64,000 bases of DNA, taken from the NCBI GenBank assembly GCA_964537035.1, contig CAZIAK010000030.1:1-64000 (forward strand). The letters are read 5' to 3'. Position 1 is the first letter of the stretch; each line of letters opens with the position of its first letter. A program made the position numbers and the translations under genes. The DNA is from CAZIAK01 sp964537035. Its GTDB lineage: Bacteria; Planctomycetota; B15-G4. Positions 40,501 to 48,551 of the stretch are shown here, piece after piece. Below the pieces are notes generated by a model. That model was not told the origin of the DNA, searched no databases, and saw only the letters and a program-made list of their open reading frames with translations.

Positions 40501-42033
40501 GACGGCGCCCAGATCGTCGCTCACGGCTGTGAGCTGTCCCAGGACGTCGTAGGTGTTGGTGATCGTGCGGCCGCCGGGCTCCTGGGTGGAGATCAGCTTG
40601 TTGCAGGTGTCATAGGTGTAGCTGGTGACATTGCCCAGACCGTCGGTCATGGACGTGCGGTTGCCCCGGGCGTCGAAGGTGTAGGACATCGTGTTGCCAT
40701 CGAAGTCCGTGGTCGAGGTCATGTTGCCCGCGCTGTCGTAGGTGAAGCTGGCCGACCGCTGCAGCGCATCTCCTGTGGCCTCTTCGATCTGGGTGATGCT
40801 GCCCATGGCGTCGTACTGCCAGGTGGTCACATTGCCCAGCGGGTCTGTACCGGTAGCGAGCTGCCCCATGGCGTCGTACGTGAACGTAGACACGTTGCCC
40901 AGGGCGTCCGTGGTGGAGAGCCGGTGGCCGTCAGCGTCGTAAGTGTGGGTGGTGACGTTGCCGTTGCCATCGGTCAGGCTGGTGAGGTTGTACTGGCTGT
41001 CGAAGACGCTGGTGGTCGTGTCGCCGAGGGGGTTGATCAAGGTGGTGACCACGCCCTGGGCGTCGAGCAGGTAGCGCCACACTCCGCCGTCGGCGTTGTT
41101 CGTCTTTTGGGTCTCGCCGGTGAGGTAGCTGTAGCTGTTGTCGCCGTCCCGATCGATCAGGCGGTTGACCCGGCCGAAGGCGTCATAGGTCACCGACATG
41201 GTCACCTGGCCCAGGGGGTTGGTGACGGTGGTCAGGTCGCCGTTGACGTCATAGGCATAGCTGGTGATGAAGCCGCCAGAGTCCTGCACGGTGACCAGCT
41301 GGCCCAGGGCGTCGTAGCCGTAGGTGACCGACTGACCGCACGGGGCGCTGATGGTCTCGAAGCGACCGTTGGCCCCGCGGCTGATGGTCATGTCGCCGTC
41401 GGGGGTCTGCACTGTGGTCAGGCAGCCCGTGGCGTCGTACATGAATACGGCTTCTTGGCCGGTGCGGTTGGTGATCTTGAGCAGGTTGCCTTCGAGGTCG
41501 GTCTCGTAGACGCGCTCCTCGCCCTGAATGATCTCGTAGCCGGTGGCCGTCTGGTTCAGCTCCACCGGGCAACCCACGGGCTTCGAGAACGTGCCGTCGG
41601 GCTGCAGGGTGAAGTGGTGCCGCTGACCCGTGGGCCAGCGCACGAGCACTTCGGTCACGCCCGCGTGCACCGTGGGGATGACCCGGATGTCGAGACTGTG
41701 GGTCCAGCCCAGTCCGAGCAGGCCTGGCCGGCTGTCCTGGCTGTTGTACGCGCGGCCGACCTCGAGGCCCATCACGTTGTTCCAGCTGATGTCCTGGAAG
41801 CCGAGGACCAGGTTGCCGGAGCGCAAGTAGACCGGCGAGCCGGTGGCTTCGCAGGGATCTTCGGGCTCTTCTGGCGGGTCTTCGTCTTCGGGCTCGTCTT
41901 CGGGATCGACCCGGCGCGAGTGGCCGTCATCCTTCTCGTGATCATAGGCCCAGGCTCGCTCGCCCACGGCGCCAATGAAGATGAAGAGGGTCAGCAGGCT
42001 GAGCAGCCCGGTCGTAAACTTGCGGTCGATCAT
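37534..42033 (-). CDS. RHS/YD-repeat protein with cysteine- and glycine-rich C-terminal tail
   Basis: The 1499-residue protein has a signal peptide or anchor (~residues 8-29), an acidic segment (DPEDEPEDEDPPEEPEDP), an RHS N-terminal domain (CEATGSPVYLRSGNLVLGF, the DUF6531-like start) and about forty YD repeats (YDAxGxLxxxTDxxGNxxxYTYD) from ~200 to ~1200. The RHS core-associated motif YDPYGSVEIEDG...NPYLFTGRRYDAESETYFYRSRNYHPAMGRF leads to ...SDPINKIDPLGL near residue 1285 (positions ~38160-38300). The last ~210 residues are a separate Gly-rich beta-type domain with nine cysteines (GCEGKCCED, ACVKPSG, LCYGTSG, ACLQG). No known toxin motif is visible there. GAGG precedes ATG 42033. RHS proteins form hollow shells carrying a C-terminal cargo, delivered or displayed outside the cell. 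Confidence 0.88.
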   Translation of the reverse strand: MIDRKFTTGLLSLLTLFIFIGAVGERAWAYDHEKDDGHSRRVDPEDEPEDEDPPEEPEDPCEATGSPVYLRSGNLVLGFQDISWNNVMGLEVGRAYNSQDSRPGLLGLGWTHSLDIRVIPTVHAGVTEVLVRWPTGQRHHFTLQPDGTFSKPVGCPVELNQTATGYEIIQGEERVYETDLEGNLLKITNRTGQEAVFMYDATGCLTTVQTPDGDMTISRGANGRFETISAPCGQSVTYGYDALGQLVTVQDSGGFITSYAYDVNGDLTTVTNPLGQVTMSVTYDAFGRVNRLIDRDGDNSYSYLTGETQKTNNADGGVWRYLLDAQGVVTTLINPLGDTTTSVFDSQYNLTSLTDGNGNVTTHTYDADGHRLSTTDALGNVSTFTYDAMGQLATGTDPLGNVTTWQYDAMGSITQIEEATGDALQRSASFTYDSAGNMTSTTDFDGNTMSYTFDARGNRTSMTDGLGNVTSYTYDTCNKLISTQEPGGRTITNTYDVLGQLTAVSDDLGAVTSYTYDAAGNQVSMTSATGGMTTFTYDAQGNITSIIDGNGDLRSMTWGPHGVTQYVGTEGDYTYREYDVAGQLTREIKKVGDTGATADGNDGITDFVRDGVGNPTSVSDAAGNTIVHVYDALNRAVTTTTPSGTGTTYSFDANGNMLTRTLGASQSDTFAYDNLNRVTMVTDVVGTKLTNAYGASDLPNAETDGAGATTSYSYDAVGRTILRTYANGSTEAFVYDANGRAMSLTDKAGGVITYTRDIRGRITSATDPTGETISATYDLDGNIVTITDALGNVTAYTYDAVGRRISETYPDGSFKAMTYDGAGRLLSQTQRDASLITFAYDERGNLSQRVYPDGNTDTFTYGVSNEMLTATNNNSTVSFAYDSDGRMISETLNGNVTSYAYDAMGLTRTLTYPSGRVIQEVYDQRERLSGLLEGAGGSSISMRTYNGANQLATQALTNGTMLSTTFDTVGNPAVLAHSNGGGDFAAAALSYSANDKLVTAMNTVDASASRTFAYDGDDRLTAYAEGTLSGGTISTPTRAITYNLDDVANWTSVVRDGTTENTTINNLNQYTAFGAFSPTYNANGSLTDDGTYTYTYDGAGRLETTTRNAGNTLIATFTYDALGRRISKLDEGGTLTEFIYSDRLNVIEEIVSAATTATYVWATGWDDLVSMQRGGNDYYYHRDYTGSVVAVTDAAGNVAEQYSYDPYGSVEIEDGSGTPLAATAIGNPYLFTGRRYDAESETYFYRSRNYHPAMGRFFSEDPAGMVDGVNLYEYATSDPINKIDPLGLAGKSCKVAGSVEFDASGKLQKLFGKVIGAFGLNFEVGGGVKLEIKGCEGKCCEDDTPKTITWKEYSLTANLKMEFAGPIPGLAFVVPLVGNVGLNGSIAFSIEGSGAIESTLSKSCKLTQSGKACVKPSGSVALFLGGVLSPAPGVDPFSGKVGVEGKATLFGELCYGTSGWSGQACLQGTFSVVAEFQAFWVKFGGSYEIINKSICSSFP

Positions 42034-42087
42034 TTGTCTTTCCTCAGCTCGAGCCCAGGCTCGGAGGTCGGTGTCTGTCTAACCGAT

Positions 42088-44316
42088 TCAGTAGTTGATC
42101 TGGACGAGTGCGCGGCGACGCCACGACGTGTCGCCTGCAGCCGTCGTGGCAGAAATGTCCAGGCGGTAGCCCGCTGCGGCGACCCAGTCGCCCGTGGCTC
42201 CCTTGCCGTCCCAGTTCACCGTGTTGGCCCCGGCAAGCAGGCTGCCTGCGTCGATGATGCGGACCAAGCTGGCGTCCTCGAGGCTGTAGACCGAGATGGT
42301 GACCGCGGCGTCATGGCTGAGCATGAAGTCGATGTCAGCGCCTTGGGTGCCGCAGAACGATGCCGTGGGGTCGACGATGTTTGGCGTGGCCATGACAGCG
42401 CTCACGATGGGCCGACCACCTTCGATCACGATGGCGTTGTTGGGCAGGGCCCAGGCGTTGGCGCTCCACAGGTAGTCGCCGCCGCTGGCGCCCGCGTTGT
42501 CCATCGCGTTGATGTAGTGACCGTCATCGGTGACCGCTTCCCAGTAGAACTTGTACTGGCCTCGGCCGATGACCTGACTCTGGGCCACGGTGTCCATGAT
42601 CGCTGTGCCGTTGCCGAAGGGCGTGATCCAGACCGTGGTCTCGTTGGCGCCGAACGAGCTGGAGTCGGCGGTCATCTCCCAGAAGACATCGTCCCAGGGG
42701 TTGAACGGTGCGCCGTTCGATCCGGAGGCGCCGTTGGTCAAGATCTGGGTGCTGCTGATGTGCTGAAAGTTCCCGCCCGAAGGAGCGTTGGGCATGAGCA
42801 GCATCTGGCCGTCGAGCTCGTACAGGATCTCGGCGTAGTAGTCCGCATCTGGCTGGATGAAGCCGTTGTCGTCCTTGCCGTCCCACATGTCGCTGAAAGC
42901 TCCGGCGGTCCTGGGGCCGTTGAACAGGGTGCGCACGACGTTGCCCAGCCGATCCGTGATGTAGACGGTGACCGTGGTGTCAGCGGAGAGCGTGGTGTCC
43001 ACCGTCATGGTGGTGGGAGCCACCGCCACTCCTGGCGGTGGGGGAACAACGATGTGGGGGTTGATGGTGTCGTCGCTCACCGTGATCGTCACGTTCATGT
43101 TGACCGTGATGGCCAGGGCAGTGATCGAGCGCAGGCCGCTGTTGTCCGTCACTCGCAGGGCGGCGATGTGCAGCCCGCCGTCGTTGTAGGTGTGGGTCGT
43201 GGTGGCGCTGGCTCCGCTCGCGTCCACGTTGAAGGTCGTGCCGTCGTACTCGAAGTCCCACTCGTAGAGGGTGATGGTGCCGTCATCGAACGAGCCGCTG
43301 CCGTCGAAATTGACCAGCAGAGGGCCATTGCCGCTACTGGGCGTGGCTGTGAACATGGCCGTGGGTGACCCGGCGGGCCCCACGTTCACATCGATCAGAG
43401 GCGACTGAATGGTGGCCACTTCGCCTACAGAGTCGGTGACCGTGACGGAGACCTGGAACTGCCCAGGACCCACGTAGGTGTGGTTGACCGAACCAGAACC
43501 CGGCATGGACGTGATCGCCGTGCCATCTCCCGGGTTCACGTCCACATTGGTCACGGCGCCGTTGCCGCTGCTGGCGGCCACGTTGATGACCACCGCGAGG
43601 GGCAAGGGGCCATTGGTCGGCGTGACGGTGATCGTGGCCATGGGCGCCTGGTTGCGCACGGTGATGTCGACTGTCGTCACGGTGATGATCGGCGCGGGTG
43701 GGCTGCCCACAGGCTCGGTCTCGACCGTGAGGGTGACCGTGTAGGTGCCAGCGACCGTGAAGGTGTGCAGCACCGGCTGAGGCTTGAAGATGGTGGTGCC
43801 AAACGTGCCGTCGCCCCAATCGAAGATGTACTTGTCGATGGACGCGCCGCTGGTGTTGCCGCCCGGCGTGAAGGAGACCGTCAAGGGCAGCTCGCCGTCG
43901 GTTGTGCTGGCCAGCAGGGCGCCCACGAGGGCTTCGTCCACGCTGATCAGGATCGTCGCGGTGACCTGGTTGCCCACCGAGTCGGTCACCCTGACGGTCG
44001 CGGTGAACAGGCCGACGACGGTATAGGTGCGGGGCACCTCTGGGCTCGTGGGCGACGAGTAGTCATAGACCCCGTCGGTTTCAAAGTCCCACTCGTAGAG
44101 AACGATCGGGTTGTCGGCCACCACGGTAGCGGTGAGGATCACCGAGAATGGCGTCAGGCCCGCGACGGGCGTGAGCGCAGAGGCCACCACGCTGAAGGCC
44201 GCAGGTGGCGGTGCAGCGCCTCCACGATCGCTCGTGTTCTTGAAGCGGCTGCAGCCCGAGACCATGGTCAGGAGGCAAAGGAGGACGACCCAACTGGTGC
44301 GACGTGTGCCGGTCAT
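42088..44316 (-). CDS. PKD-repeat lipoprotein with FlgD-type Ig domain, first gene of the RHS cluster
   Basis: The 742-residue protein has a lipoprotein signal (LLCLLTMVSGC, Cys ~22). It carries four PKD-like domains (~40-410), each with the pattern xxYEWDFExDGxxD ... HTYxxxGxxTxxLxVTD, for example YEWDFETDGVYDY and DWGDGTFGTT with LHTFTVAGTYTVTLTV. Residues ~430-540 and the C-terminus (~660-742) are FlgD-type Ig domains: FSDMWDGKDDNGFIQPDADYYAEIL and NTVNWDGKGATGDWVAAAGYRLDI. Between them is an unrecognised ~110-residue part. AAGGGA precedes ATG 44316. It should sit on the outer surface as an adhesion or matrix component. It is 54 bases upstream of the RHS gene and divergent from the kinase gene. 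Confidence 0.8.
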   Translation of the reverse strand: MTGTRRTSWVVLLCLLTMVSGCSRFKNTSDRGGAAPPPAAFSVVASALTPVAGLTPFSVILTATVVADNPIVLYEWDFETDGVYDYSSPTSPEVPRTYTVVGLFTATVRVTDSVGNQVTATILISVDEALVGALLASTTDGELPLTVSFTPGGNTSGASIDKYIFDWGDGTFGTTIFKPQPVLHTFTVAGTYTVTLTVETEPVGSPPAPIITVTTVDITVRNQAPMATITVTPTNGPLPLAVVINVAASSGNGAVTNVDVNPGDGTAITSMPGSGSVNHTYVGPGQFQVSVTVTDSVGEVATIQSPLIDVNVGPAGSPTAMFTATPSSGNGPLLVNFDGSGSFDDGTITLYEWDFEYDGTTFNVDASGASATTTHTYNDGGLHIAALRVTDNSGLRSITALAITVNMNVTITVSDDTINPHIVVPPPPGVAVAPTTMTVDTTLSADTTVTVYITDRLGNVVRTLFNGPRTAGAFSDMWDGKDDNGFIQPDADYYAEILYELDGQMLLMPNAPSGGNFQHISSTQILTNGASGSNGAPFNPWDDVFWEMTADSSSFGANETTVWITPFGNGTAIMDTVAQSQVIGRGQYKFYWEAVTDDGHYINAMDNAGASGGDYLWSANAWALPNNAIVIEGGRPIVSAVMATPNIVDPTASFCGTQGADIDFMLSHDAAVTISVYSLEDASLVRIIDAGSLLAGANTVNWDGKGATGDWVAAAGYRLDISATTAAGDTSWRRRALVQINY

Positions 44317-44653
44317 GTCTGCGTCCCTTCTGGACTGAACGTCCGACGACTCTCCCCGAGACCTAGCACGCACCCTTCGCTGCTGGCGCGGCCTCGTTGC
44401 AGAGAGAGCCCAGTGGCCAGCGCCCGCGGGTGAGACACTCTAGTAGAGGAGCTCCCGTCGGTGAATATGGGGCGGCCGTGCCTGCCACGGTCACGGCAAT
44501 GATTCTACAAAGATGTCTGGATATCGCCATACGTAGCAGGGCCCAGGGCACATTTCGAGCCCATCCAGCCCTCCCACGCTCCCTTCCGGCGGCGGCAGGG
44601 CTGCGCTAACGTGTGCTCTTCACGAACCGCCGCATTGCCCACGGGCCTGCCCG
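44317..44653. other. Divergent intergenic region, 337 bases
   Basis: It separates the RHS cluster (minus) and the kinase gene (plus) and should contain promoters for both. An AT-richer patch lies at about 44500-44540, including TAGAAT on the minus strand, but no well-spaced -35/-10 pair can be supported. No gene is seen. Confidence 0.4.
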
Positions 44654-47600
44654 ATGACTCAGCCAGCTCGCCCCGACCCCAAGACGGACCCGCTGCTCTC
44701 CTCGCTCCCTGAGCACGAGGGCTTCAAGGTGCTCGACGGCCGCTACGTGATCTTCGATGTCCTGGGCCAGGGCGGCATGGGGGTGGTCTATCGGGGCAAG
44801 CACCTGGGGTTGGGCTTGCAGGTGGCCATCAAGTGCCTCGACCCGGTGCTGGCTCGGCGCGATCCCCAGTTCGTCATGCGCTTCGAGCAGGAAGCCCGGG
44901 CGGCGGCGCGGGTCGACGACCCCAACGTGGTCCGGGTCCACGACGTGGCCTCGTCGTCGGGCCTCTACTACATGTCCATGCAGTACGTGCAGGGAGAGAA
45001 CGCCCGGCAGCGAGTGCAGCGCAAAGGTCGTCTCTCCATCGCCGAGGCCCTGACCATCGGCATCGGAGCGGCCCGGGGCATGACCGCGGCTCACAGCGCC
45101 GGGCTGATCCACCGGGACATCAAGCCGGACAACATCCTCATCTCCACCACGGGCGAGGTGAAGCTGGCAGACCTGGGCCTGGCCAAGGTCGAGGGCGACT
45201 CGGGCATGACCTATTCGGGGGCGACCATGGGGACGCCCCGGTATATGCCTCCCGAACAATACGACGACGCCAAGCGGGTGGCCCCCAACGCGGACGTCTA
45301 CGGCATGGGCGCCACCCTTTACTACCTGCTGGTGGGCGAGGATGGCATCGACGGCAAGACCCTGCCCGAGGTGCTCAAGCAGGTAGGTTCTCTGCCGTTT
45401 CCTCGGGTGCGTGCCAAGCGCCCCGAGGTGGACGAAGCGCTCGACGAGCTCATCGCCCGCTGCGTCGAGAAGGACCCAGCCCTGCGTCCGGTGGACGGAA
45501 CAGAGCTGCTCGCCGCCCTGGAGCCCTTCGCCGTGCCTGGCCAGGGCGACCTCTCTGATGAGCAGGCCCAGCCCACTTTGCTGGGCGTCTCCATGGTCTC
45601 GCCGCCCCCGGAGCAGACCCTGTTGCGCATCCAGATGAGCCTGGCGGGCGAGGGTGATGCAGGCGCCGACGCGGGCGGGGAGGGGACGCTGGCTGGTGCT
45701 GGCGGCGTAGATGCTGCAGCAGCCGCAGGTGGTGGGGGAGACGGTGCCGTGCAGGCGACACTGGCGGCCACGCCCGCTGAGCCCACGGCAGCGACCACGG
45801 AGACGCCTGGCACGACAGCCCGGTCCGGGACCGACGCCGGCACCGACGCCGGCACCGAGAACCACGTCCCGTCCACGGCCGACGCCTCGGCGGGCAAGGT
45901 GCCTCTGGAAGGGAGCGGCTCGGCCGTCGATTCCTCTCGAAACTGGCTGCCCCTGGTGCTGGGCGTGGCTGTGATCGCCCTGGTGGCCGCCGTGGTCTGG
46001 ATGAGCATGCCGGGCGAGGAGGTCGAGGGCCCGCCCATGAGTCCAGAACCTGTGGTCGCAGAGCCAGCGCCTCAAGCACCGCGCCTGAAGCTGGCCGCCG
46101 CCCCGGATGGCAGGCTGTACTTCGCCGATACGCTGGTCTCCCTCGAAGGCACCGTGGTGGATCCCCTGGGCCAGACCGTGTCCGTGACGGGCCCGGGCAT
46201 CGACGTGACCGACACCCTCGACGGCTATGAGCGCTTCTCGGCAGCGCTTCAGCTGCCCATGAACCAGAGCCTGGTGGTCGAGTTGCTCGCCGATGGATAT
46301 GACATGCCAGTGGCGATCAAGCTGGTGCAGGACAGCATCGACCCTCAGCTGACCCTGAGCGGTGCCCTGCCGGAGACGGTGACCGACCCGACTCTCGCCA
46401 TCTTCGTGACAGTCGAGGAGGCGAACCTGGCCCGGGTGTTCCTCGACGGCCCCGGCTCACCCACCGAGTGCGTCGACGAGGGGGGCGGCCACTGGTCCGT
46501 CGCTGGTGTGCCCCTGTCCCTGGGCGACAACGCCTGGGTGATGGTGGCCGAAGATCTGGCGGGTCGACGGGGCGAGCTGCCGCTGTCGGTCACCCGTAAG
46601 GCAGAGAGCCCAGCCGTCATCGTCCCCGTCGCAGCCCCTGTCATCGTGCTGGAGGCGCCGTCGCCGACCTCTGAGCCCCTGCTGACCAACGCCCCTCTGC
46701 TGCAATTCGCCGGGCAGGTGACGGGCCTCGCTCCAGGCTCCGCACCGGCCGCCTTGCTGGTCGAGGTCGATGGGCGCGACGGCACGGACCACCCGCTCGA
46801 CGCAGACGGCCGCTTCTCGTTCGAACGGGCGCTCCTGCTGGGGGCCACCCAGACGGTGCGGCTTGCCCTTGCCGGCTCAGAGGTGTCCCGCGAACTCGTG
46901 GTGGCCCAGGATGGCAGCAAGCCCCTGGTGGAGCTGAAGCTGCCCGCGCCCGATGGCCCAGCCCTGACCGGGGACACCTTCGTCGTCGAGGTGCTCGTGG
47001 GGGACAGCCATCTGGCCTCGGTCACCGTGGACGGCCTGCCCCTGGAGCCCCAGAGCCCCGAGGCCGGGCAGCTCGCCCCTGGTGCGCTTGAGTTGTGGCG
47101 GTCCAACCAGGTGCCCTTGCCAGCCTTGGGCAGCACCACCTTCACCGTGGTGGCCACGGACGGCGCCGGCAACCAGACCTCCTTGAGCTTCGACGTGGAG
47201 CGGGTGGCCCCGCCCCCGGCTCCGGTGGACCCTTGGCTCTGGACGAAGGGCGGCCCGGCCCCCGAGTTGGAGGGTCTGACCGCGATGGGCGAGAACGCTC
47301 AGGGCTATCCCGAGTACGAGCTGCTGCTCCCCGGCGATGTGCCCCTGCGCTTCGTGCTGATCCCGGCGGGGAGCTTCGCCATGGGCACCGCTCCTGGGGA
47401 CGCGCACCATCAGCCCACCGAGTCGCCGAAGCAGCAGATCACCCTGGAGGCCTTCCTGCTGGCCAGGACCGAGTGCACCCAGGAACAGTACGAGGCCGTC
47501 ATGGGTGACATGCCGTCCTACTTCACGGGCAACAGCGCCGAGGGGCCCGTCGAGAACGTGACCGTGATCTCGGCCGGCGACTTCTGCGCCAACCTGGGCC

Positions 47601-48091
47601 TCTCCCTGCCCAGTGAAGCTCAGTGGGAGTACGCCTGCCGCGCGGGGACATCGTCTACGCTCTACAACGGCGAGCTGGCCCTCGTCTCGCCCAACAACTC
47701 GCCGTCCCTCTCGCCCATCGCCTGGTACGCAGGCAACAGCGAGGCCACCTACGAGCGACGTGTCTCGGCCACGGGATGGGCTGGCAAGGAGTTCGATCAC
47801 GAAACCGCAGGCACCCAACCCGTCGCTGGCCGGGCATCCAACGCCTTCGGCCTCTTCGACATGCTGGGCAACGTCTGGGAGTGGTGCGCCGACTCCTGGC
47901 ATGACGATCACACGGGAGCAGCCGCCGACGGCAGCGCCCGAGTCGACCTCACAGAGGTCCGCGGTGTGCGCCGCGGAGGAGGCTACAGCAGCAAGGCCGT
48001 CGATTGTCGACCCGCCAGCCGCCGCCCGCCCCCGGGTGGCGGGCGGTCGCACTCCACGGGCTTTCGCCCTTGTAGGCTTCTTCGGGACTAG
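44654..48091 (+). CDS. Transmembrane Ser/Thr protein kinase fused to formylglycine-generating-enzyme-type domain
   Basis: The 1145-residue protein begins with a PknB-type kinase domain (~30-290): GQGGMGVV glycine loop (39-46), VAIK with Lys60, HRDIKPDN with catalytic Asp155, DLG with Asp173 and the APE-equivalent MPPEQ. A variable Ala/Gly/Thr-rich linker leads to one membrane helix (~431-450). The outside part has several Ig-like beta domains (~470-880), with repeated VTDPT/LVVAQDGSKPLVELKL sequences, and ends in a FGE-sulfatase domain (~887-1145): IPAGSFAMGT, PVENVTVISAGDFCANLGLSLPSEAQWEYACRAG, and MLGNVWEWCADSWHDD...RRGGGYSS. That domain lacks the usual two active-site cysteines in clear position, so it may bind rather than oxidise. 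It probably senses an external ligand and signals inside. Confidence 0.87.
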   Translation: MTQPARPDPKTDPLLSSLPEHEGFKVLDGRYVIFDVLGQGGMGVVYRGKHLGLGLQVAIKCLDPVLARRDPQFVMRFEQEARAAARVDDPNVVRVHDVASSSGLYYMSMQYVQGENARQRVQRKGRLSIAEALTIGIGAARGMTAAHSAGLIHRDIKPDNILISTTGEVKLADLGLAKVEGDSGMTYSGATMGTPRYMPPEQYDDAKRVAPNADVYGMGATLYYLLVGEDGIDGKTLPEVLKQVGSLPFPRVRAKRPEVDEALDELIARCVEKDPALRPVDGTELLAALEPFAVPGQGDLSDEQAQPTLLGVSMVSPPPEQTLLRIQMSLAGEGDAGADAGGEGTLAGAGGVDAAAAAGGGGDGAVQATLAATPAEPTAATTETPGTTARSGTDAGTDAGTENHVPSTADASAGKVPLEGSGSAVDSSRNWLPLVLGVAVIALVAAVVWMSMPGEEVEGPPMSPEPVVAEPAPQAPRLKLAAAPDGRLYFADTLVSLEGTVVDPLGQTVSVTGPGIDVTDTLDGYERFSAALQLPMNQSLVVELLADGYDMPVAIKLVQDSIDPQLTLSGALPETVTDPTLAIFVTVEEANLARVFLDGPGSPTECVDEGGGHWSVAGVPLSLGDNAWVMVAEDLAGRRGELPLSVTRKAESPAVIVPVAAPVIVLEAPSPTSEPLLTNAPLLQFAGQVTGLAPGSAPAALLVEVDGRDGTDHPLDADGRFSFERALLLGATQTVRLALAGSEVSRELVVAQDGSKPLVELKLPAPDGPALTGDTFVVEVLVGDSHLASVTVDGLPLEPQSPEAGQLAPGALELWRSNQVPLPALGSTTFTVVATDGAGNQTSLSFDVERVAPPPAPVDPWLWTKGGPAPELEGLTAMGENAQGYPEYELLLPGDVPLRFVLIPAGSFAMGTAPGDAHHQPTESPKQQITLEAFLLARTECTQEQYEAVMGDMPSYFTGNSAEGPVENVTVISAGDFCANLGLSLPSEAQWEYACRAGTSSTLYNGELALVSPNNSPSLSPIAWYAGNSEATYERRVSATGWAGKEFDHETAGTQPVAGRASNAFGLFDMLGNVWEWCADSWHDDHTGAAADGSARVDLTEVRGVRRGGGYSSKAVDCRPASRRPPPGGGRSHSTGFRPCRLLRD

Positions 48092-48100
48092 CCGGGCTCT

Positions 48101-48122
48101 GTTGCGTGAGCTGCGCCGTGGC
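48101..48122 (-). repeat. Inverted partial copy of the 77-bp repeat
   Basis: GTTGCGTGAGCTGCGCCGTG and two further bases match the reverse complement of 48197-48218 with one mismatch in 22, and weaker similarity continues for another 20 bases (GCAGTGG). It can form a large stem with the first repeat unit. Confidence 0.7.
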
Positions 48123-48205
48123 TGCGTTGCAGTGGCCACGGCTGATGCTCAACGTGGCTAGCGCCACGCCTCCGCTCAGCCGGACCACTGCGCCTTGCCA
48201 CGACG

Positions 48206-48540
48206 CAGCTCACGCAACGATTGGTGTACCGACGGCGTGGGCACGCCTGTGCTCAGGCGGGCCACTGCGCCTTGCCACGACACAGCTCACGCAACGATTG
48301 GTGTACCGACGGCGTGGGCACGCCTGTGCTCAGGCGGNNNNNNNNNNNNNNNNNNNNNNNNNNNNNNNNNNNNNNNNNNNNNNNNNNNNNNNNNNNNNNN
48401 NNNNNNNNNNNNNNNNNNNNNNNNNNNNNNNNNNNNNCAGCTCACGCAACGATTGGTGTACCGACGGCGTGGGCACGCCTGTGCTCAGGCGGACCACTGT
48501 GCCTTGCCGTGACGCTGCGCTCGCACCGACTGGTGGGTCG
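48206..48540 (+). repeat. 77-bp tandem repeat array broken by assembly gap
   Basis: Units start at 48206, 48283 and 48438 (CAGCTCACGCAACGATTGGT...), nearly identical, with a degenerate partial unit before and another after. Each unit has a 14-base palindrome GGCGTGGGCACGCC (48234-48247 in the first). The array collapses into the 100-N gap, so the real copy number is unknown. Units are separated by nothing, so it is not a CRISPR. The 77-bp period is not a multiple of three and shifts every reading frame, arguing against coding. Confidence 0.85.
48338..48437. other. Assembly gap (100 N) inside the repeat array
   Basis: Exactly 100 undetermined bases; the flanking repeats are almost identical, which explains the break. 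Confidence 0.99.
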
Positions 48541-48551
48541 TGGGGCTGGGG

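Noticed and set aside
39262..43368. Very long open frame on the plus strand opposite the RHS and PKD genes
   Set aside because: It is antisense to two clear genes with strong repeat signatures; its translation is Val/Gly/His-rich without domain signal, as expected from the mirrored third positions of GC-rich DNA.
44500..44545. Defined promoters in the divergent RHS/kinase spacer
   Set aside because: An AT-rich patch is present but no -35/-10 pair with acceptable spacing could be supported on either strand.
48206..48540. CRISPR array
   Set aside because: Repeats are 77 bp, directly abutting, with no variable spacers and no cas genes nearby.
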